From: Solirubrobacterales bacterium
Lineage (GTDB): Bacteria; Actinomycetota; Thermoleophilia; Solirubrobacterales; Solirubrobacteraceae
Direction: 5' to 3'
DNA length: 46,992 bases
NCBI GenBank assembly: GCA_019240115.1
Contig: JAFAYV010000064.1
Span: 1 to 46,992 of the forward strand
This document shows, in pieces, positions 1-6,689 of the stretch (position 1 is its first letter; each line of letters starts with the position of its first letter). Under the pieces are notes generated by a model that did no database searches, was not told the DNA's origin, and worked only from the letters and a program-made list of their open reading frames with translations. The position numbers and the translations under genes are program-made.

Positions 1-61
1 TCCCGCACCCGGCCACCGCGAGCGCAAGGGCACCCGCTACCGCCGCCGTCCACCGCCTCAT
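1..61 (-). CDS. modA: Molybdate ABC transporter substrate-binding lipoprotein, N-terminus only (ModA-like)
   Basis: Only the first 20 codons are inside the window. They encode a start with Arg at positions 2-3, an Ala/Val/Leu-rich hydrophobic stretch and a lipobox LAVAGCG, so the mature protein should be a lipoprotein anchored through the Cys at residue 19. The ATG at 61-59 overlaps the stop of the preceding regulator gene as ATGA, which implies one transcript and translational coupling. Identification as ModA rests on context: the coupled gene encodes a TOBE-domain regulator and a molbindin lies just beyond. Any other solute-binding lipoprotein would look the same over this length. The sequence to the left of the window would settle it. 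Confidence 0.6.
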   Translation of the reverse strand, partial: MRRWTAAVAGALALAVAGCG

Positions 62-453
62 GACACTTCCCTTTCGATCATCACCGACGTTGCCTTGACC
101 GTCGCTGTCGCCTCTACGCCTTCCGCCAGGCCGAGCTCCTCGACCGAGTCACGGGTCACCGCCGCCGTGATCAGAAACGGCCCCGCCTCGATCTCCACCA
201 GCGCCATCACCCCGTCGACCTCGACCGAGCGCACGACGCCGGCCATCCGGTTGCGCGCCGAGAGCTGAGACCCCGCCCTGTGCCGGCGGCGGCGGCGCCG
301 GCTGAGCCGCGCCACCTCGTCGGCCGAGACCATGCGGCGATTGCGCGCGTCGCGGAAGGTCTCGAGCTTGCCGGCGCGATCCCAACGGCGCAGTGTGTCC
401 GGGCTGACGCCGATCGCGCTCGCCGCCTCGCCCAACGTGAGATTCGTCTCCAC
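58..453 (-). CDS. Helix-turn-helix regulator with C-terminal TOBE (molybdate-binding) domain
   Basis: A 131-residue protein starting at GTG 453. Residues about 4-50 form an excisionase/MerR-type helix-turn-helix (TLGEAASAIGVSPDTLRRWD, followed by an NRRM segment), the layout seen in small molybdenum-responsive regulators. An Arg-rich linker follows, then a TOBE/Mop domain (SARNRMAGVVRSVEVDG... ending EGVEATATVKATSVMI), the fold that binds molybdate or tungstate. Likely role: molybdate-sensing control of the coupled modA and perhaps of the divergent molbindin gene. The longer upstream reading frame was not used because it would run through the divergent gene on the other strand. The HTH and TOBE assignments come from sequence patterns; the ligand is inferred from the family and neighbours. 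Confidence 0.85.
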   Translation of the reverse strand: METNLTLGEAASAIGVSPDTLRRWDRAGKLETFRDARNRRMVSADEVARLSRRRRRRHRAGSQLSARNRMAGVVRSVEVDGVMALVEIEAGPFLITAAVTRDSVEELGLAEGVEATATVKATSVMIEREVS

Positions 454-526
454 GCGATAAACATTGCACAGCGGCGGGACGGCCGCCAGCCCGACCCGAC
501 CTCGTCCCCCTCCCAGGAGAGTCAGC
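454..526. promoter_or_regulatory. Divergent intergenic region between the TOBE regulator and the molbindin gene
   Basis: This 73-bp gap separates two divergent molybdenum genes. Positions 455-468 (CGATAAACATTGCA) are clearly richer in A and T than the surroundings and could hold a -10 element or operator. No clean inverted repeat like a classical ModE box is visible. The Shine-Dalgarno AGGAGA at 515-520 serves the molbindin gene. Confidence 0.3.
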
Positions 527-733
527 ATGAAGCTCAGCGCGCGCAACCAGCTCAGCGGCACGATCGTCGAGATCCATCGTGGCGAGGCGATCGCCAATGT
601 CGTGCTCGATTTCGCCGGCCAACGGCTCGTCTCCTCGATTACGGTCGAGGCGGTCGACGAGATGGGGCTCACGGAGGGCCGACCGGCGACGGCGGTCGTC
701 AAGGCGTCCGACGTCATCATCGCGATCGACTGA
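527..733 (+). CDS. mop: Molbindin, single Mop/TOBE-domain protein
   Basis: A 68-residue protein made of one Mop/TOBE domain (MKLSARNQLSGTIVEIHRGE, ending RPATAVVKASDVIIAID). Members of this family oligomerise and bind molybdate or tungstate oxyanions in the cytoplasm, for storage or buffering. The ATG at 527 has a good Shine-Dalgarno, AGGAGA, six bases upstream; the longer in-frame ORF starting at 464 has none and would extend into the divergent promoter. The TOBE domain of the divergent regulator is clearly related (SARNxxxGxV at its start, a TATVKATSVMI-like end), which suggests a shared ligand. The glutamate decarboxylase gene starts 8 bp after the stop and may be on the same transcript. 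Confidence 0.9.
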   Translation: MKLSARNQLSGTIVEIHRGEAIANVVLDFAGQRLVSSITVEAVDEMGLTEGRPATAVVKASDVIIAID

Positions 734-740
734 GCGCGTC

Positions 741-2132
741 ATGCCCCTGAGCGCCCGGCGCCCCGAGCGGGCGCACAACCGCACCCTGAGCCTGTCGACG
801 TTCGGTCACGGCGGCGAGATGCCGATCGACCAGCTGGCGCAGACCGGCATCGGCCCCGATGCCGCCTATGAGGTGATCAGCTCCGAGCTCCTGCTCGACG
901 GCCAGTCGCGGCTGAATCTGGCGACGTTCGTGACGACCTGGATGCCCTCGGCGGGCGCACGGCTGATGGCCGACACCGCCGACAAGAACATGATCGACAA
1001 GGACGAGTACCCGCAGACCGCGCTCATCGAGTCGCGGTGCGTCAACATCCTCGCCGACCTGTGGGGCTCGCCCGAGAGCGAGCACGCGACCGGATGCTCG
1101 ACGACCGGTTCCAGCGAGGCGGCGATGCTCGCCGGGCTGGCGCTGAAATGGCGCTGGCGCGAGCGGGCACAGGCCGCGGGCCGTCCAACCGACCGCCCGA
1201 ACCTCGTCATGGGAGTCAACGTCCAGGTCTGCTGGGAGAAGTTCTGCCGCTACTGGGAGGTCGAGCCGCGGCTCGTCCCGATGGAGGGTGACACCTACCA
1301 CCTGACCCCCGAGCGCGCGGTCGCCCACTGCGACGAGAACACGATCGGGGTGGTGGCGATCCTCGGCTCGACGTTCGACGGCAGCTACGAGCCCGTCCGG
1401 GAGATCTCGGACGCGCTCGACGCGCTCGAGGCCGACCGGGGGCTGCACGTGCCGATGCACGTCGACGCCGCCTCGGGCGGGTTCGTCGCGCCGTTCATCG
1501 ATCGCGGGCTCGAGTGGGACTTCCGCCTGCCCCGCGTGCAGTCGATCAACGCCTCCGGCCACAAGTACGGCCTCGTCTATCCCGGCGTCGGTTGGGCGAT
1601 CTGGCGCGACGAGGCGGCGCTGCCGCGCGACCTCGTCTTCGACGTCAACTACCTCGGTGGTCACATGCCGACGTTCTCGCTGAACTTCTCGCGGCCGGGC
1701 AGCGAGGTCATCGCCCAGTACTTCATGCTGACCTCGCTCGGGCGCGAGGGCTTCACCGAGCTGATGGAGGGCCTGCGCGAGACGGCGATGCGGATCTCGC
1801 GCGGCGTCTCGGAGCTCGGGCCGTATCGGCTCATCTCCGACGGCTCCCAGCTGCCGGTGTTCGCCTTCGCGCTGGACTCCGACGTCACCAACTACACCGA
1901 GTTCGACGTCTCGGACCGCCTCCGCGAGCGGGGGTGGCTCGTGCCCGCGTACACGTTCCCGCCCAACCGCCAGGATCTCAGCGTCCTTCGGGTCGTGGTG
2001 CGATCGGGCATGCATCCCGAGATGGCCGACCAGCTCCTGTTCGACCTGCGCGCGATCACCGAGCAGCTGCAGGCACTCGACGCGCCGCTGCCCCGCCCGC
2101 TGGCCTCGAGCACGCAGGCGTTCGCGCACTGA
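741..2132 (+). CDS. gadB: Glutamate decarboxylase (PLP-dependent)
   Basis: A 463-residue group II PLP decarboxylase, close in length to E. coli GadB (466). It converts glutamate to GABA and CO2 and consumes a proton. The motif SASGHKYG-type sequence INASGHKYGLVYPGVGW carries the PLP-binding lysine, and HVDAASGGFVAPF supplies the conserved Asp that contacts the pyridine nitrogen. CSTTGSSEAAMLAG is the phosphate-contacting region. ATG 741 was chosen because it follows the molbindin stop by 7 bp; the open frame extends further upstream but overlaps that gene. No glutamate/GABA antiporter is in the window, so a role in acid resistance as opposed to GABA metabolism cannot be read from context. Confidence 0.95.
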   Translation: MPLSARRPERAHNRTLSLSTFGHGGEMPIDQLAQTGIGPDAAYEVISSELLLDGQSRLNLATFVTTWMPSAGARLMADTADKNMIDKDEYPQTALIESRCVNILADLWGSPESEHATGCSTTGSSEAAMLAGLALKWRWRERAQAAGRPTDRPNLVMGVNVQVCWEKFCRYWEVEPRLVPMEGDTYHLTPERAVAHCDENTIGVVAILGSTFDGSYEPVREISDALDALEADRGLHVPMHVDAASGGFVAPFIDRGLEWDFRLPRVQSINASGHKYGLVYPGVGWAIWRDEAALPRDLVFDVNYLGGHMPTFSLNFSRPGSEVIAQYFMLTSLGREGFTELMEGLRETAMRISRGVSELGPYRLISDGSQLPVFAFALDSDVTNYTEFDVSDRLRERGWLVPAYTFPPNRQDLSVLRVVVRSGMHPEMADQLLFDLRAITEQLQALDAPLPRPLASSTQAFAH

Positions 2133-2187
2133 CACATCTTCGACACGGGGTGGCAGCCGGAACGTTGTCTCCCACCGGCTTATTGGC

Positions 2188-2289
2188 GGCCACCCCCGGG
2201 CCGCCCGGCGCCTGGATCACTGGCCACCCCCGGGCCACCCGGCGCCTGGATCACTGGCCACCCCCGGGCCGCCCGGCGCCTAGATCACC
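2188..2289. repeat. 34-bp tandem repeat, three copies, at convergent gene ends
   Basis: Three near-identical 34-bp units start at 2188, 2222 and 2256 (GGCCACCCCCGGGCCGCCCG then GCGCCTGGATCACT). The third unit contains the last codons and the TAG stop of the glycerate kinase gene, so the array looks like a duplicated 3-prime end of that gene. Copies differ by single bases. The period is not a multiple of three. The array fills most of the gap between gadB and the convergent kinase gene and contains CCGGGC/GCCCGG self-complementary segments, so it might act as a bidirectional terminator. Confidence 0.9.
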
Positions 2290-3272
2290 TCGGCAAGCGC
2301 GCGTCCGGCGGCCTTCAGCTGAGCCACGGTCCCGGCCTCGAGCACCCGCTCGAGGTCGAGCACCCGGGCGCCCATCGCATCGAGCTCACGGCAGCCGACG
2401 ACGGCGTCGCAGGGCACGCCGGACTGGCGCGCGCGGGTGGCGATCTCGGAGACGACCTTGCCGACGAGGCTCTGCTCGTCGAGGCGGCCCTCGCCGGTGA
2501 CGACGGCGCGAGCGGCGCGCATCCGCTCGTCGAAGCCGATCGCGTCGAGGATGAACGAGGCGCCGGAGACGAGCTCGGCGCCGTGGACGGCCCACAGCCC
2601 GCCCGACAGCCCGCCGGCGGCCCCGCTCATCGGCTCTCCGCGGGGGTCGCGGGGCAGGCGGCGCGCCTGCGCGTGCAGCCGCGCGGTCAGCTTGCGCACG
2701 ACGTCGGGGTCGGCGCCCTTCTGCGGTCCGAACACCCGCGCCGCGTCGGCGAACGTCGTGCGCACGTCGCAGAGGACGACGAGGCGCGTCCCGCCCAGCC
2801 CGCCGGCGCGCCGGATCGCCTCAAGCGCCCCGGAGCCGCCGTCGGAGGTGGCGCTGCCGCCGACGCCGAGCAGCACCGTCTGCGCCCCGTCGGCGACCGC
2901 GGCCATGATCAGCTCGCCGGTGCCGGCGGTGCAGGCGGCCTGCGGATCGCGCTCGGACTCGGCGACGAGGTGCAGACCGCTCGCCGCGGCGGTCTCGACG
3001 ATCGCGGTCGAGCCCGACATCGCGTAGTGCGCTTCGATCGGCCGCCCGAGCGGGTCGGTCACCTCCGCGGTCCGCAGCTCGCCGCCGAGCGCCGCCAGCA
3101 GCGCGTCGAGGGTTCCCTCGCCGCCGTCGGCGGCCGGGCAGACATCGGCGGGCCGCCCGCCGTCGCGCAGGCCGGCGGCGATCGCCTCGGCCACCTCGCT
3201 GGCGGTGAAGGTGCCCTTGAACGAGTCCGGCGCAACCAGCACCGTCTCACGGATGCCGGCGAGCGGGCTCAC
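2280..3272 (-). CDS. glxK: Glycerate kinase, type 1 family
   Basis: A 330-residue protein of the GarK/GlxK family, somewhat shorter than the usual 370-380. It phosphorylates D-glycerate (2-phosphoglycerate product in most GarK/GlxK enzymes) in glyoxylate/glycerate catabolism. Diagnostic segments are VLVAPDSFKGTFTASEVAEA at the N-terminus, CPAADGGEGTLDALLAAL, LGVGGSATSDGGSGAL in the middle and VVTGEGRLDEQSLVGK near the C-terminus. The start is GTG 3272, seven bases downstream of a GATACT hexamer. Its 3-prime end, stop included, lies inside a 34-bp tandem array. No other glyoxylate gene is adjacent. Confidence 0.92.
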   Translation of the reverse strand: MSPLAGIRETVLVAPDSFKGTFTASEVAEAIAAGLRDGGRPADVCPAADGGEGTLDALLAALGGELRTAEVTDPLGRPIEAHYAMSGSTAIVETAAASGLHLVAESERDPQAACTAGTGELIMAAVADGAQTVLLGVGGSATSDGGSGALEAIRRAGGLGGTRLVVLCDVRTTFADAARVFGPQKGADPDVVRKLTARLHAQARRLPRDPRGEPMSGAAGGLSGGLWAVHGAELVSGASFILDAIGFDERMRAARAVVTGEGRLDEQSLVGKVVSEIATRARQSGVPCDAVVGCRELDAMGARVLDLERVLEAGTVAQLKAAGRALAEVI

Positions 3273-3279
3273 GGGTGGC

Positions 3280-3285
3280 AGTATC
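3280..3285 (-). promoter_or_regulatory. -10-like hexamer GATACT before glycerate kinase
   Basis: On the minus strand GATACT lies 7 nt before the GTG start at 3272. It is a one-base variant of the TANNNT boxes found at the same distance before many genes here, and suggests a leaderless transcript. Confidence 0.35.
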
Positions 3286-3302
3286 CGTCATCCTGAGCGG
3301 CG

Positions 3303-4310
3303 ATGACCGAGTACGTGCTGATCGACGCCGGCGAGCGGGAGGTCCGGATCTCGAGCCCCGACAAGCTCATCTTCGCGCAGGCGCAGATCACCAAGCGCGA
3401 CCTCATCGGCTACTACCTGACCCTCGCCGAGCCGGTCATCAACCACCTGCGCGACCGCCCGACCGTGCTCAAGCGCTTTCCCAACGGCGCCGGCGCCGAG
3501 CCCTTCTTCCAGAAGCGGATCCCCGACTCGGCGCCCGACTGGCTGCAGACGACGGTCGTCACCTTCCCGAGCGGCCGCGCGGCGCGCGAGCTGACGCCCA
3601 ACGACGCCGCCCACCTCGTCTGGGGGGTCAACCTCGGGGTGATCGACTGGAACCCGTGGCCGGCCCGGGTCCCTGAGCTCGACCGGCCCGACGAGCTGCG
3701 CGTCGACCTCGACCCGACGCCCGACGCAAGCTGGGACGACGTCCGCCGAGTCGCGCTCGTCTGCGGGGAGGTGCTGCGCGACCACGGCCTGATCGGCTAT
3801 CCGAAGACGAGCGGGTCGCGCGGGATCCACATCAACGTGCGGATCGCGCCCGCGCACGATTTCGTCGCCGCGCGCCGGGCGGCGCTCGCGCTCGCGCGCG
3901 AGGTCGAGCGCCGCGCGCCCGAGATCGCGACCAGCAAGTGGTGGAAGGAGGAGCGCCACGGCGTGTTCGTCGACTACAACCAGAACATCCGCGATCGCAC
4001 CGTGGCCAGCGCCTACAGCGTCCGCCCGACGCCCGACGCCCGCATCTCCACGCCGCTGCGCTGGGACGAGGTCGCCGACGTGGAGCCAGGCGAGCTGCGT
4101 CTGGACACGGTGCCGGCGCTCGTCGCCGGCCGGGGCGACCCGAGCGCCGACATCGACGACCATCCGGGGTCGCTCGACGGGCTGCTCGAGCTCAGCCGGA
4201 TCGACGAGGAGGAGCGGGGGCTCGGCGACGCGCCGTGGCCCCCGCACTTCAGAAAGCAGCGGGGCGAGCCCAAGCGCGTCCAGCCGAGCCGCGCCCGCCC
4301 CGACCCCTGA
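3303..4310 (+). CDS. Stand-alone LigD-type polymerase/primase (NHEJ PolDom)
   Basis: A 335-residue archaeo-eukaryotic primase-superfamily protein matching the LigD polymerase domain and nothing else: no ligase or phosphoesterase module is fused. LRVDLDP supplies two catalytic aspartates (D135, D137), and SGSRGIHINVRI is the conserved SGxxGxHI segment that binds the nucleotide triphosphate. Family members add ribo- or deoxynucleotides and fill gaps during non-homologous end joining or other repair. An ATP-dependent DNA ligase gene lies 0.5 kb away on the opposite strand, so the neighbourhood is a split NHEJ toolkit; no Ku gene is in the window. The C-terminus is basic and proline-rich. ATG 3303 fits the domain start, although no strong ribosome site precedes it. 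Confidence 0.93.
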   Translation: MTEYVLIDAGEREVRISSPDKLIFAQAQITKRDLIGYYLTLAEPVINHLRDRPTVLKRFPNGAGAEPFFQKRIPDSAPDWLQTTVVTFPSGRAARELTPNDAAHLVWGVNLGVIDWNPWPARVPELDRPDELRVDLDPTPDASWDDVRRVALVCGEVLRDHGLIGYPKTSGSRGIHINVRIAPAHDFVAARRAALALAREVERRAPEIATSKWWKEERHGVFVDYNQNIRDRTVASAYSVRPTPDARISTPLRWDEVADVEPGELRLDTVPALVAGRGDPSADIDDHPGSLDGLLELSRIDEEERGLGDAPWPPHFRKQRGEPKRVQPSRARPDP

Positions 4311-4313
4311 GCC

Positions 4314-4751
4314 TCAGGCCGCCGGCTCGAGCACGAAGACCGGGATCTGGCGGTCGGTCTTCTTCTGATACTCGTCGTAGTCCGGCCACACCTCGGTGGC
4401 GCGCGCCCACCAGGTCGCGCGCTCGTCGCCCGAGAGCTCGCGGGCGGTGAAGTCGCCCTTCTCGGTCTTGTCCTGGACCTCGACGAGCGGGTTGACGACG
4501 AGGTTGCGATACCACGCCGGGTTGTCGGGCGCGCCGCCCTTGGAGGCGACCGCCGCATAGGCGCCGTCGTGCTCGATCCGGACCAGCGGGTTCTTGCGCA
4601 GCTTGCCCGACGAGGCGCCCTTCGAGGTCACGATGATGCATGGCGTCCCCTGCAGCTCGGTCCCGCGTGTGCCGCCCGAGCCCTCGTACTCCTCGACCTG
4701 CTCCCGAGCCCAGTCGGTGGGGCTCGGCGCGTACTCACCCTGCAGTGGCAT
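4314..4751 (-). CDS. Deazaflavin (F420)-dependent nitroreductase family protein
   Basis: A 145-residue split-barrel protein of the Ddn/DUF385 family. Members use F420H2 to reduce quinones, nitroimidazoles and other acceptors. The pattern [29 protein letters not shown], then [15 protein letters not shown] and [19 protein letters not shown], is characteristic. It is one of the few genes here with a full Shine-Dalgarno, AAGGAGG at 4762-4756, four bases before the ATG. It is transcribed downstream of the DNA ligase (24-bp gap) and converges on the LigD-type polymerase gene with only 3 bp between stops. The substrate cannot be inferred; the F420 dependence implies an organism that makes this cofactor. 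Confidence 0.9.
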   Translation of the reverse strand: MPLQGEYAPSPTDWAREQVEEYEGSGGTRGTELQGTPCIIVTSKGASSGKLRKNPLVRIEHDGAYAAVASKGGAPDNPAWYRNLVVNPLVEVQDKTEKGDFTARELSGDERATWWARATEVWPDYDEYQKKTDRQIPVFVLEPAA

Positions 4752-4775
4752 GTCGCCTCCTTGTGCTTGACAGCG

Positions 4776-5735
4776 TCACGATTGCATCTGCGCCAGCGCG
4801 CACTCGCTTGGCGGCTTGTCCTCGCGCCAGCGCAGGATCTTCGTCCCGTGGCGGATCCGGCCGCCCGAGGCGTGGTCGAAGGTCACTTCGACGACGAGCT
4901 CGGGGCGCAGCGCGATCCACTCGAGGTCCTTCTCGCTCTTCCAGCGGCTCGGGTCGCCGTAGCCGCGCTCGCCGGTCTCGTAGGGCGCCAGCCGCGAGAC
5001 GAGGGCCTTCTTCTCCGCCGCGCGCAGCCCCGATGAGTGCCCGACGACGCGCAGCCGGCCGCTGTCGTCGTAGAGGCCGAGGATGAGCGAGCCGACGGTA
5101 CCCGCCTCCTGGCCGGGCCGGTAGCCGACGACGACGGCGTCGATCGTCCGCACGCGCTTGACCTTGACCATGCCCTTGCGCTCACCGGGCCGATAGGCGG
5201 CGCGGACGTCCTTGGCGACGACGCCCTCGCCGCGCGCGAGCCACGGCTCGGTGCCGTCGGGCTCGCGCGTCAGCGGCGTGAGATCGATCCCGAGCGCGCC
5301 GGTGAGCCGCTCGAGCGCCTCGCGGCGCGCCGCGAAGGGCTCGCCGAGCAGCGAGTCGTCGTCGAGCGCGAGCAGGTCGAAGCCGACGTAGCGGGCGGGC
5401 GTCTGCTCGGCGAGCATGGTGATCCGGCTCTCCGCCGGATGGATGCGCTGCTGCAGAGCGCCGAAGTCCTGAGCGTCGCCGTCGCCGTCGCCGTCGCCGT
5501 CGATGACGATCTCCCCGTCGATGACGTAGCGCCCGGCCGGGAAGCTCACCTCGGGGAAGTAGCGCCCGAGCGGCTTGCCGCTGCGCGACTGGATCGTCAG
5601 CTCGTAGCCGTCGACGAACGCAATCGCCCGAAAGCCGTCGAACTTGGGTTCGTACGCCCAGTGGTCGGCGACCGGCAGCTCCTTCGCCGAGCGGGCGAGC
5701 TGAGGATCGAGCGGCGGCGTCAGCGGCAGGCTCAT
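4776..5735 (-). CDS. ATP-dependent DNA ligase, LigC-like
   Basis: A 319-residue ATP-dependent DNA ligase with adenylation and OB domains only. Motif I is EPKFDGF with the nucleotidyl-lysine at K31; YVGFDLLAL corresponds to motif IIIa, EGVVAKD to motif IV and MVKVKR to motif V. Size matches stand-alone LigC-type ligases that seal nicks during repair. ATG 5735 was chosen because motif I then falls at the normal distance and a TAGGAT -10 hexamer lies 8 nt upstream. The frame stays open to 5882 but that part has no ligase similarity. Between DGEIV and the conserved DF..LQ segment there is an unusual run of Asp-Gly dipeptides (D79-D87). With the nearby polymerase gene it suggests split NHEJ or base-excision functions. 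Confidence 0.94.
   Translation of the reverse strand: MSLPLTPPLDPQLARSAKELPVADHWAYEPKFDGFRAIAFVDGYELTIQSRSGKPLGRYFPEVSFPAGRYVIDGEIVIDGDGDGDGDAQDFGALQQRIHPAESRITMLAEQTPARYVGFDLLALDDDSLLGEPFAARREALERLTGALGIDLTPLTREPDGTEPWLARGEGVVAKDVRAAYRPGERKGMVKVKRVRTIDAVVVGYRPGQEAGTVGSLILGLYDDSGRLRVVGHSSGLRAAEKKALVSRLAPYETGERGYGDPSRWKSEKDLEWIALRPELVVEVTFDHASGGRIRHGTKILRWREDKPPSECALAQMQS
5475..5501 (-). repeat. GTCGCC hexanucleotide repeat inside the ligase gene
   Basis: Four consecutive GTCGCC units (minus-strand GGCGAC) encode the Asp-Gly run D79-D87 in the ligase. Because the unit is six bases, slippage would change the number of DG pairs without shifting the frame. Confidence 0.85.
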
Positions 5736-5743
5736 CGCCGCCG

Positions 5744-5749
5744 ATCCTA
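5744..5749 (-). promoter_or_regulatory. -10 box TAGGAT, 8 nt before the ligase start
   Basis: TAGGAT on the minus strand lies 8 nt before ATG 5735. This spacing would place the transcript start at or next to the A of the ATG. No good -35 is visible. Confidence 0.5.
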
Positions 5750-5892
5750 GTGTCCTCGTCCGCGAGTCGTGCTTTGCCCTGGCGGCGCAAGCTCGATCCG
5801 CGGCCAGCCGCGCGTGGTGGGCGTGGCAGAGCGTCCGGGTCCATCCGACACCCGCCGGCGCGTCACGCCCTGGTGACGCCACCGCCGGCCGG

Positions 5893-5898
5893 TAGGAT
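5893..5898 (+). promoter_or_regulatory. -10 box TAGGAT, 7 nt before the DtxR/MntR gene
   Basis: TAGGAT at 5893-5898 is followed by 7 nt and ATG 5906. A -35-like CTGGTG at 5870-5875 lies 17 bp upstream. The arrangement predicts a leaderless mRNA. Confidence 0.55.
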
Positions 5899-5905
5899 CA
5901 CCGCG

Positions 5906-6613
5906 ATGGCCGAGCATGCGACCGACGCCGAGGAGGAGTATCTCGAGTCGCTGTTCTGGCTGTTCGAGGCCGGGCTGCCGATGTCCGGCGCCAACCTCGC
6001 CAAGGCGATGCAGCTGTCGGCTCCGACGGTGCACGAGATGCTCCGGCGGCTCGAGCGCGACGGCTACATCTCGCGCGAGGGGCGCACGATCGAGTTCACC
6101 GACTCCGGGCGCACGCACGCCGAGCTCGTCGTCGGGCGCCACCGGATGATCGAGCGCTTCCTCACCGACGTCGTCGGCGTGCCGTGGGATGACGTGCACG
6201 AGGAGGCCGAGAAGCTCGAGCACGCGATGACGCCGCGCTTCGAGGCCTACGTGCGCAACGCCGTCGGCGACGCGACGACCTGCCCGCACGGCCATCCCAT
6301 CAAGGTCGGGAAGCGTATCGAGGGCGTCCCCCTCGCCGACTGCGAGGTCGGCGCGTCGGTGCGGATCCTGCGGCTGGAGAACGAGGCCGAGGACCTCCTG
6401 CACTACCTGCGGGCGGCCGAGCTCGCGCCCGGCGTCGAGGGCACGGTCAAGGCCAACGACGGGGAGACGGTCGAGGTCGACCGCGGCGGGGAGTCCAGCG
6501 CGATCGACTTCAGCGTCGCCGAAACGGTCTCGGTCATCGCCGACCCCTCTCCGCCGCCGCGCACCGCGCTGCCCGACCAGCTCAAGCTCGGGCGCGAGCG
6601 CTACGGACGCTGA
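5906..6613 (+). CDS. DtxR/MntR family metal-dependent repressor with C-terminal FeoA-like domain
   Basis: A 235-residue protein with the full three-domain DtxR layout: winged helix (residues 1-70), dimerisation/metal domain (71-140, including CPHGHPI) and a C-terminal SH3/FeoA-like domain. Ancillary-site ligands H79, E83 and H98 match DtxR numbering exactly. At the primary site DtxR has Cys102-Glu105-His106; here the residues are E102, E105 and H106, and the N-terminal ligand position is E11. Glu at 102 is the MntR choice, so manganese sensing is more likely than iron (inference). ATG 5906 lies 7 nt after a TAGGAT box. Targets are unknown; neither neighbour is a metal transporter. The stop codon is inside a 17-bp tandem array. 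Confidence 0.93.
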   Translation: MAEHATDAEEEYLESLFWLFEAGLPMSGANLAKAMQLSAPTVHEMLRRLERDGYISREGRTIEFTDSGRTHAELVVGRHRMIERFLTDVVGVPWDDVHEEAEKLEHAMTPRFEAYVRNAVGDATTCPHGHPIKVGKRIEGVPLADCEVGASVRILRLENEAEDLLHYLRAAELAPGVEGTVKANDGETVEVDRGGESSAIDFSVAETVSVIADPSPPPRTALPDQLKLGRERYGR

Positions 6614-6689
6614 CCGCCGCCGGGCGCTGACCGCCGCCCGGCGCTGACCGCCGCGGGACGCTGACCGCCGCTGGACGCTGCCCGCGCTC
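6605..6689. repeat. 17-bp tandem repeat, five copies, filling a convergent gene junction
   Basis: Units of GGACGCTGACCGCCGCC and variants start at 6605, 6622, 6639, 6656 and 6673 (the last is degenerate). The first unit contains the TGA stop of the DtxR/MntR gene, and the array runs to within a base of the end of the convergent aminotransferase's stop codon. Four units contain TGA. As 17 is not a multiple of three, stops occur in all three forward frames. Confidence 0.92.
6618..6643. terminator. Perfect 9-bp hairpin inside the 17-bp repeat array
   Basis: CGCCGGGCG at 6618-6626 and CGCCCGGCG at 6635-6643 pair perfectly around an 8-nt loop. The pairing depends on sequence differences between adjacent repeat units. 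There is no T tract, so it could be a GC-only bidirectional terminator for the two converging genes. Confidence 0.5.

Noticed and set aside
717-2135. Long antisense open frame (472 codons) opposite gadB
   Set aside because: Arg/Gly/Asp-rich shadow with no domain; gadB on the other strand is unmistakable. GC-rich codon use keeps antisense frames open.
2188-2289. Possible CRISPR array
   Set aside because: Direct 34-bp tandem units with no spacers and no cas genes; the same holds for the other tandem arrays.
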